In this document: positions 27,522-36,529 of the stretch, one piece after another
Layout of the letters: each line of letters begins with the position of its first letter
Numbering within the stretch: the stretch's first letter is position 1
Assembly: GCF_002806945.1 (NCBI RefSeq)
Contig: NZ_NIHC01000005.1
Location: 248,001 to 312,000 of the forward strand
Length of the DNA: 64,000 nt
Direction of reading: 5' to 3'
Origin: Marinobacter salexigens
GTDB taxonomy: Bacteria; Pseudomonadota; Gammaproteobacteria; Pseudomonadales; Oleiphilaceae
Program-made: the position numbers and the translations under genes
The notes under the pieces: model-generated
Told to the model about the DNA's origin: nothing
The model's database searches: none
Seen by the model: the letters and a program-made list of their open reading frames with translations, nothing else

Positions 27522-28328
27522 ATGGGAACGCTGATTCTCGCGGTCACCTCTCTTTTTCTGTACAGCGTCGGTACCGCTTTGCAGGCGCTCCACTTCCGTG
27601 GGCGCGTGCACAGTAATATAGCGATAACGACCCTTATTGGCATGCTGGCGCTCACATCTCACGGGCTTTTGATTACACAGACCATCTATCACGATGGCGG
27701 TGTCGACCTGGGCTTCTTCAAAAGCTCTGTACTGATCTCATGGCTAATCGTCTTTTTACTGCTGGGACTCAATCTGAGAAAGCCGGTTCAAAGCCTTTTT
27801 CTCGGCGTATACCCGCTGGCCGCCTTAACCATTATCACGACCCTGATCACCCATACGCCGTCGCGCCTGGTCTCTGATGAAAGCTACGGGCTACTTTCCC
27901 ATATCGCACTATCCGTGACAGCCTACAGCCTGTTCTCTCTGGCGGCTATACAGGCATCCTTGCTTTACTTCCAGAATCGCCAACTAAAACAAAACTATAA
28001 CAGCCGACTGATCCGCAACCTGCCACCACTACAGACCATGGAATCCTTGCTTTTCGAAATGGTCTGGGCCGGTGTCGTCATGCTGACACTCGCTATTGTG
28101 ACCGGAGCCGTGTTTATAGAAAATCTTTTTGCCCAGAACCTGGCACATAAAACTGTATTCTCCATACTTTCGCTGCTGGTTTTTGTTGCCCTGCTCGTGG
28201 GCCGATACACCAAAGGTTGGCGCGGCATGACAGCAAGCCGCTGGACACTCGCTGGCTGCGCGCTTCTAATGGTGGCCTTTTATGGCAGCAAATTCGCCCT
28301 GGAGCTGGTGTTCCAGAAAGGCGGCTGA
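27522..28328 (+). CDS. ypjD: YpjD-like inner-membrane protein (cytochrome c assembly family)
   Basis: Integral membrane protein of 268 residues with about eight hydrophobic segments, of the CcsA/HemX-like cytochrome c assembly superfamily. It lies divergent to ffh and upstream of a corB gene, as ypjD does in E. coli, where a link to magnesium or polyamine homeostasis with CorB has been suggested. AAGGAAG gives a clear ribosome site. No haem-ligand WWD motif typical of true cytochrome c synthases is visible. Confidence 0.85.
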   Translation: MGTLILAVTSLFLYSVGTALQALHFRGRVHSNIAITTLIGMLALTSHGLLITQTIYHDGGVDLGFFKSSVLISWLIVFLLLGLNLRKPVQSLFLGVYPLAALTIITTLITHTPSRLVSDESYGLLSHIALSVTAYSLFSLAAIQASLLYFQNRQLKQNYNSRLIRNLPPLQTMESLLFEMVWAGVVMLTLAIVTGAVFIENLFAQNLAHKTVFSILSLLVFVALLVGRYTKGWRGMTASRWTLAGCALLMVAFYGSKFALELVFQKGG

Positions 28329-28410
28329 CAGCCGACCCATAATCTCTTGACACCAGGCACAAGCACAACCTACTTTCGCTACTTGTAAGCAACATAAGGA
28401 CTTCTCTGGT

Positions 28411-29694
28411 TTGGACGGTACATCGCTCACCGCGCTGTCGATTATTCTCGTCGGGCTGATTTTGCTATCGGCATTTTTTTCCAGCTCCGAAACCGGAATG
28501 ATGTCACTCAACAAGTATCGCCTGAAGCACATGGCGAAGACTGGGCACAGGGGCGCCAAGCGGGCGCAGAAACTGCTGCAGCGCACAGATCAGCTTATCG
28601 GCATCATTCTGATCGGCAACAACTTCGTCAACATCCTGGCGTCGTCCATAGCCACAGTTATAGCCATCCGCATCTGGGGCGATGCCGGCATCGCCATTGC
28701 CACACTGTTACTGACCATCGTCATCCTGATTTTTGCTGAAGTCACCCCCAAGACCCTGGCCGCCCTGTTCCCTGAAAAAATCGCCTTTCCAGCAAGCTAC
28801 ATTCTGGGACCTTTGCTGAAAATCCTGTATCCGATTGTATGGGCCGTCAACCTCTTTACAGGAGCGATACTGCGGATTCTCAGGATTTCTCCGACCGACG
28901 CAGCAAGCGATCACCTTAGCCGGGAAGAGCTAAGAACCCTGGTGAACGAAGCTGGCGCCCTGATCCCGACCAAGCACAAGGACATGCTCGTTAGCATTCT
29001 CGACCTCGAGAAAGTAACCGTAAACGACATCATGGTGCCCAGGAATGAGATATCAGGCATCGATCTCGATGACGACACAGACACTATTTTGCGCCAACTA
29101 AGAAATAGCCAGCATACGCGCCTGCCGGTCTTCACAGGTGATATCAACAACATTCAGGGCATACTGCACCTGCGCAGCGCAGCCAAACTGCTCCAGCAAG
29201 ACGAAATCAGTAAAGCCATGATTTTGCAACTTTGCCAGGAACCCTACTTTGTCCCTGAAAGTACGCCGCTGAACACCCAACTCATCAATTTTCAAAAGGG
29301 CAAACGCCGATTTGGCATTGTGGTAGATGAATATGGCGATGTGCTTGGGCTCGCTACCCTTGAAGACATCCTGGAGGAGATCGTTGGCGAGTTCACCACG
29401 GATTACGCAGCTGCCAGTCCGGATATAATCCCCCAGGAGGACGGCACCTTCATTGTGGATGGCACCGCATCTGTGCGCTCCATTAACAAGAGCCTGGGTT
29501 GGAAACTACCCATAGACGGCCCCAAAACCCTGAACGGCCTGATCACCGAAACCCTTGAAAACATCCCTGACACCAACGTGTGTCTGAAGGTCGACGGTCA
29601 CCGGGTAGAAGTACTGCAGATAAAGGACAATGTTGTAAAAGCAGCAATTGTGCACCCTAAAAAACGCAAAAAGCGAGCACTCTCCCTCGTCTGA
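28411..29694 (+). CDS. corB: CorB/CNNM-type magnesium transport protein
   Basis: Inner-membrane protein of 427 residues: an N-terminal CNNM (DUF21) domain with three to four membrane segments (about 5-160), a CBS pair (about 195-325; VNDIMVPRNEISGID, RRFGIVVDEYGDVLGLATLED) and a CorC/HlyC C-terminal domain. Bacterial homologues export or sense magnesium. The start is a TTG at 28411 with AAGGA upstream. It follows ypjD by 82 bp, probably in one operon. Confidence 0.9.
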   Translation: MDGTSLTALSIILVGLILLSAFFSSSETGMMSLNKYRLKHMAKTGHRGAKRAQKLLQRTDQLIGIILIGNNFVNILASSIATVIAIRIWGDAGIAIATLLLTIVILIFAEVTPKTLAALFPEKIAFPASYILGPLLKILYPIVWAVNLFTGAILRILRISPTDAASDHLSREELRTLVNEAGALIPTKHKDMLVSILDLEKVTVNDIMVPRNEISGIDLDDDTDTILRQLRNSQHTRLPVFTGDINNIQGILHLRSAAKLLQQDEISKAMILQLCQEPYFVPESTPLNTQLINFQKGKRRFGIVVDEYGDVLGLATLEDILEEIVGEFTTDYAAASPDIIPQEDGTFIVDGTASVRSINKSLGWKLPIDGPKTLNGLITETLENIPDTNVCLKVDGHRVEVLQIKDNVVKAAIVHPKKRKKRALSLV

Positions 29695-29711
29695 GCTCGC
29701 CAATTCCCCTT

Positions 29712-29748
29712 CGCTATAGTCATTCCAGTTATAGCGACGCCTTTTTTT
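29712..29748 (+). terminator. Rho-independent terminator after corB
   Basis: CGCTATA, an 11-base loop, TATAGCG, then ACGCC and seven T residues, 18 bp past the corB stop. Confidence 0.7.
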
Positions 29749-29773
29749 GAAAGATCAAAATGTAACCAGCTCC

Positions 29774-29787
29774 TTGACGCATATCAA
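29774..29787 (+). promoter_or_regulatory. Anr/Fnr-like box upstream of the Yip1-like gene
   Basis: TTGACGCATATCAA matches the Fnr/Anr consensus TTGAT-N4-ATCAA at nine of ten fixed positions. Its centre is about 64 bp upstream of the ATG at 29845, which allows class II activation from a start near 29822. Suggests oxygen-linked control; no clear -10 confirms it. Confidence 0.5.
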
Positions 29788-29844
29788 TCTACCGCCAACA
29801 CTCAATAAGAACACCGCACAACAATAATTTTAAGGAGTTTGGCC

Positions 29845-30447
29845 ATGAGCTTGATGCACACCTTCGGTCTTCTGACCCATCCTGATAGACAATGGAAAGC
29901 CATCCGGAAAGATTCTGAGTCTGTTACCCAGCTCTACTTGGGGCACGTATTGCTACTCGCTCTCATACCCGCTCTGGCCGGGTTCATTGGTACCACCCAA
30001 GTGGGCTGGCAAATCGGTGATGGACCAGTTACGCGCCTGTCTTTCAGCAGCGGCTTAAGCCTTTCCGTGCTGTTTTATGCCGCCATGCTGGCCGGTATAT
30101 TCATTCTCGGCAAATTTATTGATTTTTTTGCGGCAACCTATGATGCATCAGACCAAGTGCCTCGGGGGGTCGCAATGGCAGCCTATACCGCCACACCTAT
30201 GCTTCTGATCGGAGTTATTGCAGCTTACCCTAATGTCTGGGTGAATATGCTGGCAGGGCTGGTTGCTATTGCCTATGCGGTTTACCTTCTATACGAAGGC
30301 CTGCCCATCCTCATGAAGATTCCTGAAGACCGCGGATTTATGTTCGCCACCGCTGTGCTCACAGTCGGGCTTGTCATGTTTGTTGCTCTTCTTGCGATTA
30401 GCGTGGTGATCTGGAGCGCGGGAATTGGCCCGGAGTATGTAAGCTAA
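29845..30447 (+). CDS. Yip1-family inner-membrane protein
   Basis: Membrane protein of 200 residues with about five hydrophobic segments (near 35-55, 70-95, 115-135, 135-155 and 170-195), of the Yip1/YIF1-like family whose bacterial role is unknown. The ATG at 29845 is preferred to a TTG two codons earlier because AAGGAG lies seven bases upstream. A box resembling Anr/Fnr sites precedes it and a terminator follows, so it is a single-gene unit. Confidence 0.8.
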   Translation: MSLMHTFGLLTHPDRQWKAIRKDSESVTQLYLGHVLLLALIPALAGFIGTTQVGWQIGDGPVTRLSFSSGLSLSVLFYAAMLAGIFILGKFIDFFAATYDASDQVPRGVAMAAYTATPMLLIGVIAAYPNVWVNMLAGLVAIAYAVYLLYEGLPILMKIPEDRGFMFATAVLTVGLVMFVALLAISVVIWSAGIGPEYVS

Positions 30448-30486
30448 GCCATACAAACCTGGCCACGAAGCCAACAACAACTTCAC

Positions 30487-30517
30487 AAGGGCGCTCTGAT
30501 AGAACGCCCTTTATTTT
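30487..30517 (+). terminator. Rho-independent terminator after the Yip1-like gene
   Basis: AAGGGCG, loop, CGCCCTT, then TATTTT. Located 40 bp past the stop codon. Confidence 0.75.
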
Positions 30518-30648
30518 GCCAACAAGCGTACTAGTTGGCTATTATCCATGTTATCCAGACCAAAAATGCGGTAAATTTAATCCATAACTAAAAACTGGAA
30601 AGTATAACTCGGTCATCTACCCGGTTGAGCCGTTAACAGGAGTCGGCC

Positions 30649-32853
30649 ATGGACAAGCAGTCCGGCATACATTACCTCCGTGAATACAGGGAAGCGGGAA
30701 GCAGCCATCCGGTTCCCGTGGAGGTTACTCGCATCCGCGACACTGTTGTCGCAGGGCTCGGCGACCTGCTGCAGGGCGCGTTTGATGCCGTAGATGATTC
30801 GCTGTTCGAACTGGCCAACAATGCTCGCAGCAACAACGAGCAGAACCGCTATTTTGAGGCCATGCGGGAAATCCGCATAAAACGAAAGGGTGTAGAGCGC
30901 CATTTCCAGAATGCGGTTGCGCAGTTTTTTTCCAATCCGCCCCGTACCGGCCAACTTCATGAAGATACTTTGGGGCGTCAGGCAAGCGCAGACAGTCTGG
31001 CACTCGTTGGCAACGATGATCTGGAAGAGCAAGTTGCTCTGACTGCCATGATCACCAAAGCCAAAGCGCATTTTCAGGGGCCGCTTTTACAACTTCAAAC
31101 CCGCTTCAGCCATGTCTACGAAGGTGCCTCAGAGGTATCGCCCGTTAACCCAATGGCGCCAGAACATCTTTGCAGCGCTTTCACTGAAGCCATTCAGGCC
31201 CTGGAAATACAAATCCGCGAGCGATTAATTTTGCTAAAGCAGTTTGATCGTTACGTGGTTTCCAATCTGGGCATGCTGCTGGACGAAGCCAACAGAATCC
31301 TTGTTAAGGCGGGAGTCATTCCCAACTTCCGTTATCATGGAAAAGCGGGCCAACAACACAGTGCCTCAGAGAGGCACACTACCGCCTCTGGACAGGATGG
31401 TGCCCCTGCGCAAGAAGAACACCATTCTACAGCCAGTGATGGCAGTAGCGCAGTATTCGAGCAGATCCACCAGTTACTGGCACGGCAGAGGGCTAACTCC
31501 GGCATACCATCTCGCCAGCATAGCCCAGACATCCGGATTATTAACGGCAATGAACTGATCAACCTGCTGGCGTCACTACCCTTTAACAACCAGGTAAACC
31601 CTGAGCACGACTTGAGCGAAGGTGACCCACTTGTTATCGACCTGCTCAGCGCCGTGGAGCAGATACTGGCTCAAGCAAAAACAAATGACGGTAAGAAACC
31701 CGCACTTGAAGAAATGGATGAGGATCTTATCAACCTCGTATCCATGCTGTTCGAGTTCATTCTTGATGATTACAACCTGTCAGCACCAGTGCAGGTTCTG
31801 ATAAGCCGGCTACAGATTCCGATTCTAAAAGTTGTTATCAAGGACAAAAGCTTTTTCAGCAAGTCGACACACCCGGCACGCAAACTGCTAAACGCCCTTG
31901 CCCGCGCTGGTATTGGTTGGAGCAACAGCGACGAAAAAGCCCGGGACAAGCTGTACGAAAAGATTCACAGCATTGTGCAAAGAATTCTTAGTGAGTTCGA
32001 GGGCGACATAGCTCTTTTCGAAACACTGAATAATGAGTTTGAAGAATTTCTTGCCAAGGAAAACCGAAAGTCCTCTTTGGTAGAACAGCGCACTCGTGAA
32101 TCAGAGCGCGGGCGCATCAAATCCCAGAAAGCCCAAGAGTTAGTCGACCGGGTTATAAAAGAACGCGTGGCACGCTACCGACTCCCGGAGCCTGTGTATA
32201 AAATGCTTACCAACGGCTGGAGCAGATTTATGTTTCTGGCCTACCTGCGGGACGATGTAGAGCATCGCTGGCAGGAAAGCGTAAAGGTTGTTGATGACCT
32301 TATCTGGTGCCTTCACCCGCATCAGGGAGACACCGAAAGGGATCAGTGGGTGCGCGTTGTACCAGGTTTGCTCAAATCGCTTCGGGCTGGTCTGGAAGAA
32401 GTTTCGTACAATACAACAACGCTCGATGAAACCATGGGCACGCTCAAGCATGAGCTGGCAGAGGCTTTCCGCGCCAGCTCCAGCATGGAAACAACAGAAG
32501 AGCCAGCCAGCCAGGATGAACCCCCGAGTGAGGCCCAGGAGGAATCCAGCCACCAGCCCCAAGATGCAGTGATCGCAGAATTCATGGCTGAAATTGACAG
32601 CCTGGAGATTGGCAACTGGGTAGAGTTCGGGCTGGTTAATGGCGCGTGTTTCAGGTGCAAACTTTCCGCAATCATTGAAGAGGCAGACTGCTTTGTCTTT
32701 GTGAACCGCATGGGGCTCAAAGTCATCGAAAAAACCCGTGTTGAGCTTGCCCACGAAATGCGCCGAGGGAGAATGACACTACTTGAGCAAGGTGCACTTA
32801 TAGACCGCGCACTAGATGCCGTCGTCGGATCGCTGCGCAGCAAAACAGCCTGA
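30649..32853 (+). CDS. DUF1631-family protein
   Basis: Large cytoplasmic protein of 734 residues of the DUF1631 family, found mainly in gamma- and betaproteobacteria; no established function. It is rich in charged helices, with low-complexity polar stretches near residues 235-275 and an acidic Glu/Gln-rich linker near 610-645. The last 90 residues (IGNWVEFGLVNGACFRCKLSAI...) form a small beta-rich domain reminiscent of PilZ, but the RxxxR cyclic-di-GMP motif is not seen. AGGAG precedes the ATG. Next gene is a TonB-like protein. Confidence 0.8.
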   Translation: MDKQSGIHYLREYREAGSSHPVPVEVTRIRDTVVAGLGDLLQGAFDAVDDSLFELANNARSNNEQNRYFEAMREIRIKRKGVERHFQNAVAQFFSNPPRTGQLHEDTLGRQASADSLALVGNDDLEEQVALTAMITKAKAHFQGPLLQLQTRFSHVYEGASEVSPVNPMAPEHLCSAFTEAIQALEIQIRERLILLKQFDRYVVSNLGMLLDEANRILVKAGVIPNFRYHGKAGQQHSASERHTTASGQDGAPAQEEHHSTASDGSSAVFEQIHQLLARQRANSGIPSRQHSPDIRIINGNELINLLASLPFNNQVNPEHDLSEGDPLVIDLLSAVEQILAQAKTNDGKKPALEEMDEDLINLVSMLFEFILDDYNLSAPVQVLISRLQIPILKVVIKDKSFFSKSTHPARKLLNALARAGIGWSNSDEKARDKLYEKIHSIVQRILSEFEGDIALFETLNNEFEEFLAKENRKSSLVEQRTRESERGRIKSQKAQELVDRVIKERVARYRLPEPVYKMLTNGWSRFMFLAYLRDDVEHRWQESVKVVDDLIWCLHPHQGDTERDQWVRVVPGLLKSLRAGLEEVSYNTTTLDETMGTLKHELAEAFRASSSMETTEEPASQDEPPSEAQEESSHQPQDAVIAEFMAEIDSLEIGNWVEFGLVNGACFRCKLSAIIEEADCFVFVNRMGLKVIEKTRVELAHEMRRGRMTLLEQGALIDRALDAVVGSLRSKTA

Positions 32854-32929
32854 TCGGACCTGGGCCCGCCATCACCTTGCGGACCCAGACAGGCCGCCCA
32901 CCCGGTAACAAAGGAGAAATCTTAGATTA

Positions 32930-33703
32930 ATGCTGGAGCATGGCAGCAACAACAGCCTTCCGGCGAAGCATCGGATCGCCCTCGCCTTATCGACCGCCTT
33001 TCTGATTCACACCCTGCTACTGTCTGGACTTCCATCCTTTTTACCGGTCTCCCCCAGCGAGCATCGACAGCAACTGAGCGTGGAACTGGTCGCGACAGGT
33101 AGCATTAGTGGAGGCCCTGCCGCCGACCCGCTTGATAAAATCGAGACCCGCAATCCGCCCTTTGAAATCACGCCACATACCCCCATTCCCCAACAGGAAA
33201 CACCCCGGGTTACCACAAGCCACTCCCGGGTTAAAACGACTGCCAGTGAAAAACCACAAGCTGCAACACTGAAGAACAAAGCAGCCCCCTCCCGAGCTAC
33301 AGCGATATCATCTGTTTCCGGGGCACCAGCCAACCCCACAGCCAGCAAGCAGGTTCCAAAGACAGGAACAACAAAGGATGCCACCAGAATTACCCAGTCA
33401 CCCATTGAGCAAGACCCTTACCTGATAAAACTGGCCATGCACCTGGCGGCAAAGCTGGAAACTTCAAGGATACCAGCACTAAGGGAACTGGCTGACACAA
33501 CAACCATGGAGCTGGAGCTCCAGTTACTGAGCAATGGAGCACTTACAAGGGCGAGAGTTATCAAATCGACAGGCGCTGGACAAATAGACCGTGCCGCGTA
33601 CCAAGCGGCACTTTCAGCGAGCCCTTACCCGGAGCCGCCGCCCGACCAGAGCAGCAAAAGCCACTTCGAAGTCAAGCTGGTGTTTTCTCCATCGCGGCTA
33701 TAA
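32930..33703 (+). CDS. TonB-like energy-transducer protein
   Basis: Single-pass inner-membrane protein of 257 residues: an N-terminal anchor (about 16-38, ALALSTAFLIHTLLLSGLPSFL), a long Pro/Thr/Ser/Lys-rich periplasmic linker (about 50-155) and a C-terminal TonB-type domain (about 170-255, with LSNGALTRARVIKSTGAGQIDRAA). No exbB or exbD is adjacent, so it would need partners from elsewhere. It may instead be one of the TonB-domain proteins not tied to outer-membrane receptors. Confidence 0.75.
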   Translation: MLEHGSNNSLPAKHRIALALSTAFLIHTLLLSGLPSFLPVSPSEHRQQLSVELVATGSISGGPAADPLDKIETRNPPFEITPHTPIPQQETPRVTTSHSRVKTTASEKPQAATLKNKAAPSRATAISSVSGAPANPTASKQVPKTGTTKDATRITQSPIEQDPYLIKLAMHLAAKLETSRIPALRELADTTTMELELQLLSNGALTRARVIKSTGAGQIDRAAYQAALSASPYPEPPPDQSSKSHFEVKLVFSPSRL

Positions 33704-33728
33704 CCGGGCGGCTCACTGTTAAAACAAA

Positions 33729-34055
33729 TCAGGCTTCAGCTTGCTTTGCAGCCTCTTTTACCAGAGTAGCCAGCTCGCCACTTTCAGACATCTCCATGAT
33801 GATGTCGCAGCCGCCAACCAACTCGCCGTTAACATACAGCTGAGGATATGTAGGCCAGCTTGAGTAGACCTTCAAGGCCTCGCGCAGCTCTTGGTTGTCA
33901 AGAATATTCACAAATGCAAAACGCTCACCGCAGGCCATCAACGCCTGGGATGTCTTTGAAGAAAAGCCGCACTGAGGAGCTTGGGGCGACCCTTTCATAT
34001 ACAGAATAATCGGGTTTTCCGAGAGCTGGCTCTTAATGGTTTCGTTAATATCCAT
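33729..34055 (-). CDS. grxD: Monothiol glutaredoxin Grx4 family
   Basis: Iron-sulfur cluster carrier. The protein from the ATG at 34055 has 108 residues and the monothiol motif CGFS (PQAPQCGFSSKTSQAL), plus WPTYPQLYVNGELVGGCDI with the cis-Pro and glutathione-binding residues. An ATG two codons earlier is also possible; AGAGGTG fits the second better. It is convergent with the TonB-like gene. Confidence 0.94.
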   Translation of the reverse strand: MDINETIKSQLSENPIILYMKGSPQAPQCGFSSKTSQALMACGERFAFVNILDNQELREALKVYSSWPTYPQLYVNGELVGGCDIIMEMSESGELATLVKEAAKQAEA

Positions 34056-34300
34056 GAACATTCACCTCTAGTTAAAATAAAGGAACCGTCTTTTGCGTTT
34101 ATGCACGCTATTGTACCCACAGTAACTGCGATCTATTGTACACGTCGGGCAGCCACCTCAACAAACCACGCAAGGTGATTCAGAGCAAGCCTGTCACCTG
34201 TGGCGTTGTCATCAGTAGCGGGAAGGGCTAGACTTGATACCCCCATTTTTTCACCAGTATTTATACTCATCCAGGGTACCATCCAAGTAAGGGCCACCCC

Positions 34301-35215
34301 ATGGCAGCAAGGCATTTTCTGACACTGAATGACATGTCCACAAACGAACTGGAAAATCTGGTGGATCATGGCTCCAGACTCCGGAACGAATGGCGCCAAG
34401 GCAAGGTCAGAGACTCACTGAAAAACCGCGTCCTGGCGATGATTTTCGAAAAATCCTCAACCCGCACCCGGGTTTCGTTTGAGGCCGGCATGACCCAACT
34501 GGGTGGTTCTGCAATGTTTCTTTCTCCCCGGGATACGCAACTTGGCCGCGGAGAGCCCATAGAAGATTCGGCCATCGTTATCTCCAGCATGGTAGATGCC
34601 GTAATGATACGGACCTTCGCACACGAAACCGTTGAAAAATTCTCACAAGCGTCACGGGCACCGGTGATCAACGCCCTCACAGATGACTTCCACCCCTGCC
34701 AACTACTGGCAGACATGCAAACATATCGCGAGCATCGTGGCAGCATTCGGGGCGCTACCGTGGCCTGGATAGGCGATGGCAATAACATGTGCCACTCCTA
34801 TATTAACGCTGCCACCCAGTTCGACTTTCACCTGAACATTGCAACACCCGAAGGTTACGAGCCAGACCCGAAACTGATGAAGGCTCATAGCGACCGCATC
34901 ACACTCATGCGTGAACCAGAGGAGGCTGCGCGCAACGCAAACCTTCTGGTTACTGATGTCTGGGCCTCTATGGGCCAGGAAGATGAGCAAAAAGCCCGTG
35001 AAAAGGCCTTTGCCAAATACCAGATAAACAAGGCGTTGATGGACCTGGCTGCGAAAGACGCTCTACTCATGCACTGCCTGCCTGCCCATCGTGGCGAGGA
35101 AATATCTGCAGAAATGATAGACCATCCGGGCTCCGTCATCTGGGACGAGGCCGAAAACCGGCTCCACGCCCAGAAAGCCCTGCTGGAATTCCTCATCCTG
35201 AACCGCCTGGACTAA
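34301..35215 (+). CDS. argF: Ornithine carbamoyltransferase, anabolic
   Basis: Makes citrulline from ornithine and carbamoyl phosphate in arginine synthesis. The 304-residue protein has the carbamoyl-phosphate site [13 protein letters not shown], the HPCQLLAD motif and the ornithine-site [10 protein letters not shown]. Alone as an arg gene here; an ABC ATPase follows 5 bp later. I could not find a convincing ArgR box in the 245-bp gap to grxD. Confidence 0.96.
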   Translation: MAARHFLTLNDMSTNELENLVDHGSRLRNEWRQGKVRDSLKNRVLAMIFEKSSTRTRVSFEAGMTQLGGSAMFLSPRDTQLGRGEPIEDSAIVISSMVDAVMIRTFAHETVEKFSQASRAPVINALTDDFHPCQLLADMQTYREHRGSIRGATVAWIGDGNNMCHSYINAATQFDFHLNIATPEGYEPDPKLMKAHSDRITLMREPEEAARNANLLVTDVWASMGQEDEQKAREKAFAKYQINKALMDLAAKDALLMHCLPAHRGEEISAEMIDHPGSVIWDEAENRLHAQKALLEFLILNRLD

Positions 35216-35220
35216 GATTT

Positions 35221-36294
35221 ATGAGCTCGCCCGAAAAGACTGCCCACAACTGGCTGCTAGAGGTAGAAAACCTGACCTGTGGCTATGGTGGAAATGCCGT
35301 TGTAAAAGACGTCAACTTCGCACTCAGCCAAGGGGATATTGGCTGCCTGCTTGGGCCTAGCGGTTGCGGAAAAAGTACCATTTTGCGGGCTCTGGCCGGC
35401 TTTCTTCCGCTAACCAGCGGTGAAATACGCCTGCAGTCGCAACCTATCAGTCTTCCCGGCCGCACGCTTGCACCCGAAAAGCGCCGGATTGGTATGGTTT
35501 TTCAGGATTATGCTCTGTTTCCGCATCTGAGCATTGCCGATAACGTGGGTTTCGGATTACGAGGGCTCGACAAAACCGAAAAGCGGCAGAGAGTTATGGA
35601 GCTGCTTAACGTGGTCCACCTGCAGGATCTGGCAGACAACTACCCCCATGAACTGTCAGGCGGCCAACAACAGCGAGTTGCCTTGGCACGAGCGCTTGCA
35701 CCAGAACCAACACTCATTCTTCTGGATGAACCCTTCTCAAACCTGGACACTGACCTGCGCCGCAGACTCAGCCTTGACGTCCGGGAGATCCTGAAGACCC
35801 TGGGGATCAGCGCAATCCTGGTGACCCACGATCAGCAGGAAGCCTTCGCCATGTGCGACCAGGTCGCGGTGCTGCACAACGGTAAAATCCAACAGTGGGA
35901 TGTGCCGTACAATCTCTACCATGAGCCTGTAAACCGCTTTGTGGCGAGCTTTGTAGGGCAAGGTGGATTCATTCCGGGCATTGCTGTAGGGCCAGACATT
36001 ATTGAATCCGAGCTTGGAATCATTCACGGAAACCGGGCCTACAAATGGCCTGCTGGCACATTGGTAGACGTACTCATCCGCCCTGATGATATTGTTTATG
36101 ATGAGAACTCAGACCTGCGTCCGAAAGTTGTAGAGAAAACTTTTGCCGGCACCTCCACGCTTTATCGCTTTCGCTGCTCAGAAGATACAGAGTTTGAGAC
36201 GTTATTCCGAAGCCACCTGGATTTCCACATGGGCGAGACAGTACCAGTGCGGGTGGAGGCTGACCACCTTATAGCCTTCGAGCGCAATAGCTGA
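35221..36294 (+). CDS. FbpC-type ABC transporter ATP-binding protein
   Basis: ATPase of the iron(III)/sulfate/polyamine (CUT1-FbpC) class, 357 residues. Walker A GPSGCGKST, Q-loop VFQDYALFPHL, signature LSGGQQQR, Walker B LILLDEP and switch His (VTHDQQE) are all present; a C-terminal TOBE-type domain (about 245-355) follows. It is 5 bp from argF and has no permease or binding protein beside it, so its partners lie elsewhere. Substrate unknown; iron is the usual annotation. Confidence 0.85.
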   Translation: MSSPEKTAHNWLLEVENLTCGYGGNAVVKDVNFALSQGDIGCLLGPSGCGKSTILRALAGFLPLTSGEIRLQSQPISLPGRTLAPEKRRIGMVFQDYALFPHLSIADNVGFGLRGLDKTEKRQRVMELLNVVHLQDLADNYPHELSGGQQQRVALARALAPEPTLILLDEPFSNLDTDLRRRLSLDVREILKTLGISAILVTHDQQEAFAMCDQVAVLHNGKIQQWDVPYNLYHEPVNRFVASFVGQGGFIPGIAVGPDIIESELGIIHGNRAYKWPAGTLVDVLIRPDDIVYDENSDLRPKVVEKTFAGTSTLYRFRCSEDTEFETLFRSHLDFHMGETVPVRVEADHLIAFERNS

Positions 36295-36342
36295 CCAGAC
36301 GTAAACTCAGAGGAAGGCTGCTGAAGTCGTCAAAAAACACGC

Positions 36343-36369
36343 AAAAAAAAGGACCGGAAAACCGGCCCT
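36343..36369 (-). terminator. Terminator after the RstAB-like operon
   Basis: GGGCCGG-TTTT-CCGGTCC (one G-U pair) followed on the minus strand by eight T residues, about 160 bp past the kinase stop. In the plus direction the same hairpin lacks a T-run, so it mainly ends leftward transcription between convergent units. Confidence 0.75.
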
Positions 36370-36529
36370 CAAATGACGAATGAAACAAGGAAAGTTCGTA
36401 AGAACCACAACCTCAATAAGTCATCCCTTACGCAATAAAGTATCGCTAATCACGGGGCAGCGTTCAGTTGCACTTGTGTAGTCGCTTTGTTACATCTGGT
36501 GAAAAACAAATTGCGTTTCACGAGAGCCT

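Noticed and set aside
34101..34145. Repeated CTATTGTAC sequence between grxD and argF
   Set aside because: Two short copies 28 bp apart look like alternative -10 elements at most; too short to call.
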